This document shows positions 1-6,888 of a stretch of 16,917 nucleotides of DNA, one piece after another. The stretch is from Acidobacteriota bacterium. GTDB lineage: Bacteria; Acidobacteriota; Terriglobia; Bryobacterales; Bryobacteraceae. The translations under genes and the position numbers were made by a program. Location of the stretch: assembly GCA_947505565.1 (NCBI GenBank), contig CANNLB010000004.1:1-16917 (forward strand), in the 5' to 3' direction. Under the pieces are notes generated by a model. That model worked only from the letters and a program-made list of their open reading frames with translations. It did no database searches and was not told the origin of the DNA. How positions within the stretch are numbered: the first letter of the stretch is position 1; each line of letters starts with the position of its first letter.

Positions 1-65
1 CCTGACTCGGCCAAGCCGAGATCCTGGATGTCGAAATCGACAGTCGGATCCGCGTTCGTGGCCAT
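1..65 (-). CDS. ahcY: Adenosylhomocysteinase, N-terminal codons only (runs off the window)
   Basis: Only the first 22 codons are visible. Reading leftward from the ATG at 65, the protein begins MATNADPTVDFDIQDLGLAE. The stretch DFDIQDLGLAESG matches the usual opening of S-adenosylhomocysteine hydrolases (D-Y/F-K-V-x-D-L-x-L-A-x-x-G). The enzyme splits S-adenosylhomocysteine into adenosine and homocysteine in the cytosol, removing the product of the methyltransferases that MetK supplies. A GAGGAA ribosome-binding sequence lies about 6 nt before the ATG. The gene follows metK on the same strand after 18 bp, so the two are almost certainly cotranscribed. The call rests on a short N-terminus plus the metK context, since the catalytic and NAD-binding parts lie outside the window. 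Confidence 0.8.
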   Translation of the reverse strand, partial: MATNADPTVDFDIQDLGLAES

Positions 66-83
66 AAGATTCCTCAGACGAAA

Positions 84-1235
84 CTAGCTGGTCAGCCCAG
101 CGTCAGCCCGCAAATCAGCGGCTTTCGCAGTGGACTCCCACGGGAATTCGTTCCGACCAAAATGGCCGAACGCAGCAGTGGCACGGTAGATCGGGCGGCG
201 CAGATCGAGGTGGTCGATCATGCCCTTCGGAGTCAGCGGGAAGTGGGCGCGAATCAATCCCACAATCTTCTCTTCGTCCAAAACGCCGGTGCCGAACGTG
301 TTCACGTTCACCGATACCGGCTCGGCCACGCCGATCGCGTAAGCCAACTGCACTTCCACGCGCGTCGCCAGTCCAGCCGCTACCAAGTTCTTCGCCACAT
401 AGCGAGCCATGTAGCAAGCCGAACGATCAACCTTCGTCGGATCCTTACCAGAGAATGCGCCGCCGCCGTGACGACCCATCCCGCCGTAGGTGTCTACGAT
501 GATCTTCCGACCCGTCAAACCCGTATCGCCGTGCGGTCCACCGATCACGAAGCGACCCGTCGGGTTGATGTGGTACTTCGTAGCGGAATCCACCATGCTC
601 GCAGGAATCACGACGTCAATAATCTTCTTCTTCACTTCCGCGCGCAACTCTTCGGTGCTTACCGCGTCATCATGCTGCGTCGAAACGACGACCGCATCAA
701 TGCGCGAAGGCTGCCCATTGACGTACTCCACAGAAACTTGGCTCTTGCCGTCCGGGCGCAACCACGCCAACTCTTTCGAGTTCCGCGATTCGCTCAACCG
801 ACGAGCCAATTTGTGCGCCAAGGTGATCGGCAGCGGCATCAGCTCTTCGGTTTCCGTGCAAGCGTAGCCGAACATCAGGCCTTGGTCGCCGGCGCCGCCG
901 GTGTCCACGCCCATCGCGATATCGGGGCTCTGCGCCTGGATCACGTTCAACACGCCGCAAGTCTTGGCGTCGAAGCCCATCGCCGAATCGGTGAAACCGA
1001 TACTGGCGATAACCTCGCGGGCCAACTTCGGCACATCGACATAGGTCGTCGTCGTGATCTCGCCCGCCACCAGGCAAATACCGGTGGTAACCAGAACTTC
1101 ACACGCAACTCGACCCGTCGGGTCGTCTGTGAGAACGGCATCCAGAACGGCATCGGAAATCTGGTCGGCCATCTTATCGGGATGACCTTCCGTCACCGAC
1201 TCGGAAGTAAAAATATGACGCATACCTTCTGCCAC
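84..1235 (-). CDS. metK: S-adenosylmethionine synthase
   Basis: Makes S-adenosylmethionine from methionine and ATP in the cytosol. The 383-aa length is normal for the family. Hallmarks are the N-terminal [13 protein letters not shown], with the ATP- and methionine-binding histidine and aspartate; the central [20 protein letters not shown]; and [16 protein letters not shown], the glycine-rich loop with catalytic lysines. All three MetK domains are present with no break. I start at the GTG at 1235 because GGAGGA sits 9 nt before it. The ATG four codons in (1223, giving [10 protein letters not shown]) is the commoner N-terminus in the family but has only a weaker GAAGGT directly before it. ahcY follows after 18 bp, which makes a SAM-recycling operon. 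No frameshift or missing motif was seen. Confidence 0.97.
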   Translation of the reverse strand: MAEGMRHIFTSESVTEGHPDKMADQISDAVLDAVLTDDPTGRVACEVLVTTGICLVAGEITTTTYVDVPKLAREVIASIGFTDSAMGFDAKTCGVLNVIQAQSPDIAMGVDTGGAGDQGLMFGYACTETEELMPLPITLAHKLARRLSESRNSKELAWLRPDGKSQVSVEYVNGQPSRIDAVVVSTQHDDAVSTEELRAEVKKKIIDVVIPASMVDSATKYHINPTGRFVIGGPHGDTGLTGRKIIVDTYGGMGRHGGGAFSGKDPTKVDRSACYMARYVAKNLVAAGLATRVEVQLAYAIGVAEPVSVNVNTFGTGVLDEEKIVGLIRAHFPLTPKGMIDHLDLRRPIYRATAAFGHFGRNEFPWESTAKAADLRADAGLTS

Positions 1236-1363
1236 GAAAACCCTTCCTCCAAAACTGTAGGGAATATTTGGTCGTCAAACCAATTTTTGAGCTTAGCACA
1301 GCCAGCTGACTCCCTACCCCCGTCCCGGCGCTTCCGCGCGGGTGTGCCTCATGAAAGTAGAAG
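1236..1363 (-). promoter_or_regulatory. metK leader and promoter region
   Basis: This 128-bp gap lies between the stop of the transposase remnant and the metK GTG and must hold the metK promoter. It contains the Shine-Dalgarno GGAGGA at 1245-1250 and a small inverted repeat, TTGGT at 1268-1272 and ACCAA at 1279-1283, with a 6-nt loop. I found no convincing -35/-10 pair and could not fit the region to the SAM-I or SAM-II riboswitch consensus by eye. Confidence 0.4.
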
Positions 1364-1694
1364 TCACGCTGCTCGGCTCTCCCTGTGGGCGTCAAATTGT
1401 CCGTTGCTGTGGCAACATCGCAGCGCCAGAATATCATTCGCGCCGCGCACGGTCCAGAACATTCCCGACTCTCTTACAGCGGGGATCCCATTACGGTTTC
1501 GCCGCCTGCCTCGATGACGCCAGAGCCAACAAACCGGCGCGGACCACGGAACTCGGGGTAGCACATGCGCTCGGTGTGGTTTTGAACGTAATCGTGTTTT
1601 TTGCGGAGTTTTCTGCTCAACTCCGGGTTCGCGGAATGGATCGAACGGAGCGCGGCCACCAGTTCTTCGATCCGTCCCTCATCCAGCATTTTCT
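1364..1694 (-). pseudogene. Transposase remnant, ISKra4/UPF0236-like, C-terminus with frameshift
   Basis: Only the last 110 or so residues of a transposase survive. Reading leftward from about 1694, the first frame gives LDEGRIEELVAALRS, then ERMCYPEFRGPRRFVGSGVIE and AGGETVMGSPL, and stops at 1474-1476. The following frame continues SGMFWTVRGANDILALRCC and ends HRESRAA at 1364. Joined together these match the conserved tail of ISKra4-like transposases (RMRYPEFR..G..VGSGVIEAGCKTV, then KQSGMFW..RGANAILALRCC..NG.FE.YWE.R). A net insertion of about 2 nt near 1469-1476 causes the break. The usual cysteine of EAGC is glycine here. The N-terminus, with most catalytic residues, is absent. The family name comes from recalled consensus; the identity as transposase debris is firmer than the family. 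Confidence 0.75.
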
Positions 1695-1701
1695 CGCAAA
1701 T

Positions 1702-1733
1702 CCCCACCCCGGGTTCCCCCAAACGGCCCCCCC
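1702..1733 (-). other. Putative G-quadruplex motif (minus strand)
   Basis: On the plus strand this is four C-runs: CCCC (1702-1705), CCCC (1707-1710), CCCCC (1716-1720) and CCCCCCC (1727-1733). The minus strand therefore has four G-runs of 7, 5, 4 and 4 with loops of 6, 5 and 1 nt, which fits the usual G3+N1-7 rule. It lies in the broken middle of the insertion-sequence remnant. Folding in the cell is untested. Confidence 0.5.
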
Positions 1734-1839
1734 GGGGATGAAAAATGGCGCCAGGGGGTGCCCAGCTCGAAGCGACGATTGAATACCCCGGGTCGAATTT
1801 TAAGTCCGCGGAGTCCACTAGTCAGGGTCACTCTTTTTC

Positions 1840-2010
1840 TTAAGGAATCGGCCCGAGCCGAGGTTCGTCGGGTTGAGCGCCATCACCGGCTGGTTTGCCG
1901 CAACGGCGAATAGCGCCGACGATCGAGCCGATGCGTAAATCGCCAAGCGAGGAGAGGGAGTCGAGCAGATCTGCACGGCGGGATTCGAGGCCAGGAAGCG
2001 AGTCTGGCAT
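1840..2010 (-). pseudogene. DUF6788-like protein, truncated (transposon accessory ORF)
   Basis: A 56-codon reading frame begins at the ATG at 2010 with MPDSLPGLESRRADLLDSLS and continues SLGDLRIGSIVGAIRRCGKP, then AGDGAQPDEPRLGP before a stop. This follows the opening of DUF6788 proteins: an E-xxR-x-x-LL helix, then LG..R.GSI, then R-CGKP-x-C-x-C-AQP....GP. The two later cysteines of that zinc-ribbon-like motif are replaced (AGDG), and the conserved part after GP is lost by frameshift or deletion. DUF6788 proteins are small and often precede transposase genes; their function is unknown. The loss of cysteines and of the C-terminus suggests a dead gene. A longer overlapping minus-strand frame (1818-2072) gives no recognisable protein. 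Confidence 0.6.
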
Positions 2011-2880
2011 GGGGTCTCCTGCTCGACGTATCCACTACGGTCAGAAAAAGCCACAAGAACTGGATTTCGCAAAATCGTCTTTTTGAATTCGCACCCCCAT
2101 AGCCAACCGCCGGATTTACGACGGGAAAAAACCCGCGTTCACGACTGACTGCAACCTCGGAGACCTCATCTATTTCCGCGTCTTCATCGAGAACATCCGC
2201 CCCACGGCGATGGCTCCGTGATTGCCGGATATGGACGTGAAGGACATCGCGCTGAGCATCGCACAACGAACTAAACGAACTATAAGAAGTTGACCCAATT
2301 CTCGAGCCGGGCCGACAACATGGAATGGACCACCTGGCGCGGATGTATCCTCCAGAGCTCCGACGCCGAGGTCACAAGCGATCAAGGCGGCGAGCTGTTC
2401 CGTGAATTCCTGGCGCGGGCAACACAAGAAGGGCTGGATCGTCTCAGGCAAGAACAAGCCCATGACGACCGGCGACGTGGTGGCGGCGGGAGAGGTGACC
2501 ATGAACGATATCCCGAGTGTGATCAGGGCCGGTTACCCGCTGCTCTCCAGCCCCCACAAAGCGGCGCGGAAGGATGCGGCGCTGGAAGGTCAACTTTTAC
2601 GTACGCCCTATCGTCCTGGAGACCAACCGACTACAAGCCCGCCACGGTGCTGCTGACGAGCAAGGCAAGGACGATCTACCGGCATCCGGTGCCTGGGATC
2701 ATCACCCGTCGCATGATGGAAGCGGTGGTCCATTCGAAAAACACCGAATATTGCTAGGATCAGGGCGACCAGTTTTCGGAGGTTCTCGAGGGATACAGCT
2801 GCGCCAGTGGCAAGTTTACCGATGCTGAGCGAACCTTCCATTTCATGCCCTGCGCGTGATGTGTCGAAATAGCGTTTGGC
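2011..2880. other. Intergenic stretch with broken, unassigned coding-like segments
   Basis: No intact gene is supported here. Several plus-strand pieces look like former protein sequence in different frames: about 2102-2221 (ending in LIYFRVFIENIRPTAMAP and a stop); about 2372-2420, running into WIVSGKNKPMTTGDVVAAGE and then VTMNDIPSVIRAGYPLLSSP (about 2423-2600); then NFYVRPIVLE; then TVLLTSKARTIYRHPVPGII (about 2642-2757). Neighbouring pieces join only across frameshifts and stops, as expected for a decayed gene. I do not recognise the family and assign no function. The first codons of the next transcription unit's longest frame (2856-2924) also lie here but are not favoured as its start. 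Confidence 0.35.
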
Positions 2881-2888
2881 GGGTGCCC

Positions 2889-2894
2889 TTGACA
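2889..2894 (+). promoter_or_regulatory. Consensus -35 box before the DUF1549/DUF1501 operon
   Basis: TTGACA, a perfect sigma-70 -35 hexamer, lies 30 bp before the chosen start codon at 2925. The matching -10 is poor: AACATT at 2913-2918 with an 18-bp spacer is the best fit, and it lies inside the palindrome at 2908-2923. If this promoter is used, transcription would begin at about the start codon. Confidence 0.45.
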
Positions 2895-2907
2895 CCACCG
2901 GAGAGTC

Positions 2908-2923
2908 GTGAAAACATTTTCAC
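2908..2923. promoter_or_regulatory. LacI-family-type operator palindrome
   Basis: GTGAAAACATTTTCAC is a perfect 7-bp inverted repeat (GTGAAAA/TTTTCAC) around a 2-bp centre. Its inner 14 bp, TGAAAACATTTTCA, differ at one central base from the form TGAAAACGTTTTCA recognised by many LacI/CcpA-family proteins. It covers the presumed -10 region 1 bp before the first start codon of the operon, the classical place for a repressor site. The broken lacI-family gene at the end of the same gene row (6534) is the obvious former partner. Sequence and position are direct observations; binding is inference. Confidence 0.6.
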
Positions 2924-2924
2924 A

Positions 2925-5105
2925 ATGTCGATCCGGCCAGTCCTTCTCGTATCCGCCTTTACCCTTCTGCCCTTGTTCGCCGAGAGCGCCCCGAAGTTCA
3001 ACGCAATCCAGAAGAAATGGTGGGCGATCCAACCAGTGGTCGCGGTCGCTCCACCGGCGGTTGACGGCGTCGGCCAGAAGTGGGTTCGCAACGAGATCGA
3101 CCACTTCATTTACGACAAGCTGAAGGCCAAGAACTTGGCACCTGCGCCGCTGGCCAGCCGCGACGTGTTTCTGCGCCGGGTCACGCTCGACCTAACGGGC
3201 CTGCCACCCACGCCGGAAGAAGCGCAGGCATTCCTGAACGACTCGAAGCCCGGAGCGGAAGAGCGCCTGGTGGACCGTCTGCTGGCGAACCCCCGCTACG
3301 GGGAACGTTGGGGCCGCCATTGGCTCGACGTCGTGCGCTACGCGGATTCCGATGGGTTCAAGCAGGATGACACCCGCCCGAATATGTGGCGCTATCGCGA
3401 TTGGGTCATCCACAGCTGGAACGAGGACAAGCCGTTCAACCGCTTCATCAAGGAACAAATCGCCGCCGATGAGCTCTACCCCGGTGACCTGAAGGCCCTT
3501 CCTGGCCTCGGCTATCTACGGCTATTCGAAGACGAGTTCAACCAAGCCAATATTCAACTGCGCCGGCAAGAGCTACTCAACGACGTCACCGACAACACGG
3601 CCTTCGCGTTCATGGGCGTCACGCTGGGTTGCGCTCGGTGTCACGACCACAAGTTCGACCCCCTCCTGCACAAAGACTACTACCGCATGCAGGCCTTCTT
3701 CGCCAATATGAAGATCGACGACGAGTCGACCACGGCCACTCCCCAGCAGATCGCCGAATACCAGGCCCAAATGGCGAAGTACAAGGCGGCGGCCAAGCCG
3801 GTTCTCGATAAGCTGGAGGCCTTCCTGGCGGTACCCCGCGCGGCATACCGGAAGGAATACACAGAGCGCTTCCCGCCGGAAGTGCAGACCGTTCTCGGCA
3901 AGCCCGCCCAGCAGCGCGACCCCCTCGATTGGCAGATCTATCACAAGGCGATCACGCAGGTGGACGTCACCGACGCGGAAGTCATCAGCAAGCGCGGTAA
4001 CGCCGCGACCAAAGCCAAGTACAAGGCGCTGTTGGCCGAACTCGACGCCTTCAAGCCGCTGCTACCGAAGCCGCTCCCCGTCGTTCAGATCATGCGGGAC
4101 CAAGCCGCGACCTCCCCGGCCACCTACATCCTCAAGGCTGGCTCGCTTTACTCCCCGCTTGACGAAGTTGCTCCCGGTGGACTCAGCATTCTCGACCCCG
4201 CCCCGGCGGCGATTCAGCCGCTGCCCGAACTCAACTCCAGCGGCCGTCGCGCCGCGCTTGCGAACATTTTGGCCGACGCGAAAAACCCGTTGACGACGCG
4301 GGTGATCGTCAACCGAATTTGGCAGTATCACTTTGGCAAAGGCATCGCCGGAACTCCGAATGATTTTGGCTTAATGGGGGAGCGCCCCAGCCATCGGGAA
4401 CTGCTCGACTGGCTCACGGCTACCTTCACGAATGCCGATGGCTGGAGCATCAAGACGCTCCATAAGCGTATCGTCCTGAGCGCGACCTACGGCCAAGCGT
4501 CTGACTACCGGGAGGATGCGGCCGCCATCGACAGCGAGAACAAGTTGCTCTGGCGCTATCCCCGTCGGCGGCTGGAGTCGGAAGCGATTCGGGATTCGAT
4601 GCTGGCTGTCTCCGGCCTTCTCGACCGGACGATGGGCGGTCCCGGCGTGTTCCCCAAGGTGCCGGAAGGGACCGAGATTCAAGAAGGGCGCCATTGGCGC
4701 AAGTCCACCGGCGACGCCGATGAGTACCGCGCCAGCGTCTACATCTTCGCGCGCCGCCTCGTTCGATATCCCATGCTGCAGAGCTTCGATACCCCACTCG
4801 CGATTGAGAGCTGCGGCCGCCGTCAGGAGACAGTCACAGCGGACCAAGCACTAGAGCTGATGAACGGGGAAGCGAGCGCAAACTTCGCCCGGGCCTTGGG
4901 CCAGCGCGTCGCCAACGACTCCGGCCAATCGCCGGCCGGCCTCGTGGAACGCGCGTTCCGGCTGACGCTCGGCCGGGCTCCTTCCGCGGCTGAACTCGAA
5001 CGAAGCCAAGCCTTCCTCGCCAAGCAGGCGCAGCTCGGCCCGGCCGCGCTCCACGATCTCTGCCTCGCGCTGCTGAGCTCCAGCGAATTCCTTTACATCG
5101 ACTAA
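2925..5105 (+). CDS. Secreted DUF1549/DUF1553 (PSCyt2/PSD1) protein
   Basis: A 726-aa exported protein of the family best known from Planctomycetes, Verrucomicrobia and Acidobacteria; its biochemical role is not established. MSIRPVLLVSAFTLLPLFAESA forms a signal peptide. DUF1549 covers about residues 55-260, with RRVTLDLTGLPPTPEE, GERWGRHWLDVVRYADSDG and a CxxCH sequence (CARCH, residues 236-240) in GVTLGCARCHDHKFDPL. DUF1553 covers about 410-710, with NPLTTRVIVNRIWQYHFGKG, FGLMGERPSHRELLDWL and RRLESEAIRDSML. The N-terminal cytochrome-c-like PSCyt1 domain seen in many relatives is absent. I start at ATG 2925 because it opens the signal peptide; the frame is open from 2856 but those 23 residues look non-coding. 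There is no good Shine-Dalgarno, so a leaderless transcript is possible. A DUF1501 gene follows 19 bp later, the usual partner. Confidence 0.9.
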   Translation: MSIRPVLLVSAFTLLPLFAESAPKFNAIQKKWWAIQPVVAVAPPAVDGVGQKWVRNEIDHFIYDKLKAKNLAPAPLASRDVFLRRVTLDLTGLPPTPEEAQAFLNDSKPGAEERLVDRLLANPRYGERWGRHWLDVVRYADSDGFKQDDTRPNMWRYRDWVIHSWNEDKPFNRFIKEQIAADELYPGDLKALPGLGYLRLFEDEFNQANIQLRRQELLNDVTDNTAFAFMGVTLGCARCHDHKFDPLLHKDYYRMQAFFANMKIDDESTTATPQQIAEYQAQMAKYKAAAKPVLDKLEAFLAVPRAAYRKEYTERFPPEVQTVLGKPAQQRDPLDWQIYHKAITQVDVTDAEVISKRGNAATKAKYKALLAELDAFKPLLPKPLPVVQIMRDQAATSPATYILKAGSLYSPLDEVAPGGLSILDPAPAAIQPLPELNSSGRRAALANILADAKNPLTTRVIVNRIWQYHFGKGIAGTPNDFGLMGERPSHRELLDWLTATFTNADGWSIKTLHKRIVLSATYGQASDYREDAAAIDSENKLLWRYPRRRLESEAIRDSMLAVSGLLDRTMGGPGVFPKVPEGTEIQEGRHWRKSTGDADEYRASVYIFARRLVRYPMLQSFDTPLAIESCGRRQETVTADQALELMNGEASANFARALGQRVANDSGQSPAGLVERAFRLTLGRAPSAAELERSQAFLAKQAQLGPAALHDLCLALLSSSEFLYID

Positions 5106-5120
5106 GGTCTATAGGTCTAT
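5105..5120 (+). repeat. 8-bp tandem duplication in the ribosome-binding region of the DUF1501 gene
   Basis: AGGTCTAT occurs twice in direct succession (5105-5112 and 5113-5120), starting on the last base of the preceding stop codon and ending 4 bp before the ATG at 5125. The second AGG lies 9 nt before that ATG and can serve as a weak Shine-Dalgarno sequence. Confidence 0.7.
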
Positions 5121-5124
5121 ACCG

Positions 5125-6534
5125 ATGAATCAACACACTACCCGTCGTGCCCTTCTTCGTGGCGCCGGCAGCGGCCTCGGGGCGATGGCCATGGCGGCCC
5201 TGCTCGCCGAGCAGTCGCCGGCGGCGACCGTCCACGATCCTACCGTCCCGCGTCAGCCCCACCATAAGCCCAAAGCTAAGTCGGTGATCTTCCTCTTCAT
5301 GGAAGGTGGACCGAGCCACATCGACCTCTTCGACCCGAAGCCGAAGCTGAACGAAATGAGCGGCCAGCCGATGCCGGCCAGTTTCGGTCGCCCGATCACC
5401 GCCATGGGCACCGCCGGCAACACGTTGATGGGCAGCCCGCGGAAATGGGCCCAGCATGGAAAAAACGGCTTGTGGGTGAGCGAACTGTATCCGCATGTGG
5501 CGAAGCATGCCGACAAGCTCGCCGTACTTCGCTCCTGCCAGTGCGATGGCTTGAACCACGCCGGAGGCGTGAGCCAGATGAACACCGGAGACATTCTCTC
5601 CGGCCGCCCCAGCCTCGGCGCTTGGGTCAACTACGGCCTCGGTTCGGCGAATAAGAATCTGCCGGCTTTCGTCAGCATGATCGACGAGCGGGAACCCTTT
5701 GGCAATGCCAAGAATTGGGGCTCCGGCTTCTTGCCCGCTTCCTATCAGGGCACCCTGTTTCGCCAAGGTCCGAATCCGATTTTGAACACCAAGCTTCCGG
5801 CGGGCCAAGATGACGAGCGGCAACGGGCGCGCCTTGAATTGCTGGAAGCCCAGAATCGAGACTACTCCAAAGGCCGGGAAGACGACACGAGTCTGGACGC
5901 GCGAATCCGCAGCTTTGAGCTCGCTTACGCGCTGCAAAAGTCGGGCCCCGAAGCGGTGGATTTGTCCAAGGAAACCGACGAAACGAAGGCGCTCTATGGC
6001 CTTGATCGCCCGGAAACGGCCGTCTTTGGCCGCAACTGCCTGCTCGCCCGTCGCCTCGTCGAACGCGGAGTTCGGTTCGTGGAACTCTACTGCGGCTCCG
6101 GCTCCGGCTGGGACGCGCACACAAACCTGGAAGGCAATCATGCCAAGTGGTGCAAGGCCTCCGATAAACCGGTCGCCGGGCTGATTGAAGACCTTGCCCG
6201 TCGCGGCATGTTGGACGATACGTTGGTGGTTTGGGGCGGTGAGTTTGGCCGGACCCCGTTCAATGAGAAGGGCGATGGCCGCGACCATAATCCCTGGGGC
6301 TTCACAATGTTCTTCACGGGCGGCGGCGTACGCGGCGGCCAGACGATCGGCGCCACGGACGAAATCGGCCTGCGAGCGATCCAGCGTCCGGCTCATGTCC
6401 ACGATATTCACGCTTCCATTCTCTGGCTCCTTGGCCTGAACCATTTAAAGCTCACCTACCAACACCATGGCCGCGCCGAACGACCCACCATCGTCGCCGG
6501 TGAGCACATGGTAAGAGAACTCTGGGAAGGGTAG
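5125..6534 (+). CDS. DUF1501 domain protein, Tat-exported
   Basis: 469 aa, typical for the family (PF07394), which has the alkaline-phosphatase/sulfatase fold. The substrate is unknown. The N-terminus MNQHTTRRALLRGAGSGLGA carries a twin-arginine signal with a hydrophobic stretch to about residue 34. Family landmarks in order are SVIFLFMEGGPSHIDLFDPK (about 53-72), the metal-site region GWDAHTNLEGNHAKW (about 328-342), DDTLVVWGGEFGRTP (about 364-378) and GRDHNPWGFTMFFTGGGVRG (about 384-403). The histidine and aspartate residues expected for metal binding are all there. The gene follows the DUF1549/DUF1553 gene by 19 bp; such pairs are very often neighbours and may act together at the cell surface. 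Its TAG stop overlaps the GTG of the broken lacI gene, so the original operon had three genes. No damage is visible. Confidence 0.92.
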   Translation: MNQHTTRRALLRGAGSGLGAMAMAALLAEQSPAATVHDPTVPRQPHHKPKAKSVIFLFMEGGPSHIDLFDPKPKLNEMSGQPMPASFGRPITAMGTAGNTLMGSPRKWAQHGKNGLWVSELYPHVAKHADKLAVLRSCQCDGLNHAGGVSQMNTGDILSGRPSLGAWVNYGLGSANKNLPAFVSMIDEREPFGNAKNWGSGFLPASYQGTLFRQGPNPILNTKLPAGQDDERQRARLELLEAQNRDYSKGREDDTSLDARIRSFELAYALQKSGPEAVDLSKETDETKALYGLDRPETAVFGRNCLLARRLVERGVRFVELYCGSGSGWDAHTNLEGNHAKWCKASDKPVAGLIEDLARRGMLDDTLVVWGGEFGRTPFNEKGDGRDHNPWGFTMFFTGGGVRGGQTIGATDEIGLRAIQRPAHVHDIHASILWLLGLNHLKLTYQHHGRAERPTIVAGEHMVRELWEG

Positions 6535-6888
6535 TGTCCACCATCCGCGACGTTGCCGCTGAAGCGAAAGTTAGTGTCGCTGCGGTCTCCCGTATCTTGA
6601 ACGATAGCGAAACGCGAGCTCCCAGCGGCCGCCGACATCGGCTATCGGCCGAACGTGAATGGGAGTCGGCTGAAGAGCAAGAGCTCGCAGACGATTCTGT
6701 TTCTCTGGGGCAATCGGCAGTCGTTCAACGCGATGCATATGCGGTTGCTCGTCGCGTGTGAAATGAGGCGGCAGGCACTCGGCTACGACCTGCTTTTCAG
6801 CCGCTTTGAATACTCGGGCAAGCTGCGCCCGAACGAGCTTGTACTGCCGCGGATGCTGGGTCAGACCGGTGCCGTCGATGGCGTTCTG
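6534..6888 (+). pseudogene. LacI-family transcriptional regulator, N-terminal fragment with frameshift
   Basis: The GTG at 6534 shares its G with the TAG stop of the DUF1501 gene (TAGTG), implying translational coupling. The first codons, MSTIRDVAAEAKVSVAAVSR plus ILND, are a perfect LacI helix-turn-helix. The frame is then lost: between ILN and YRPN there are 40 nt where about 63 are usual, so roughly 23 bp was deleted around 6607-6640, removing part of the third helix. In the next frame DIGYRPNVNGSRLKSKSSQT is the hinge, followed by ILFLWGNRQSFNAMHMRLLV and LGYDLLFSRFEYSG of the sugar-binding domain, up to AVDGVL. The remaining 200 or so residues of a normal LacI protein are missing. It was presumably the repressor acting at the palindrome at 2908-2923, and it cannot function now. 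Confidence 0.85.

Larger units (their letters stand above)
1364..2010 (-). mobile_element. Degraded insertion sequence with DUF6788 and transposase remnants
   Basis: The two remnants lie in the same orientation, DUF6788 first and transposase second. I recall this as the order in elements that carry a DUF6788 accessory ORF before an ISKra4-like transposase. The middle of the element, including the transposase N-terminus, has been deleted between about 1695 and 1839. I could not identify terminal inverted repeats or a target-site duplication, so the outer limits given are those of the recognisable coding debris only. Confidence 0.6.

Noticed and set aside
1236..1363. SAM riboswitch before metK
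   Set aside because: GCTCAAAAATTGG faintly recalls the 3' part of SAM-II, but the required stem and pseudoknot pairing could not be found by eye.
162..1517. Long plus-strand reading frame (451 codons) opposite metK
   Set aside because: It is the antisense shadow of metK, whose MetK motifs are unmistakable. The frame continues into the transposase remnant and gives an arginine- and histidine-rich sequence with no domain.
4834..6444. Minus-strand frame of 536 codons opposite the DUF1501 gene
   Set aside because: High-GC antisense frame with no recognisable domain; the opposite strand carries complete DUF1553 and DUF1501 landmarks.
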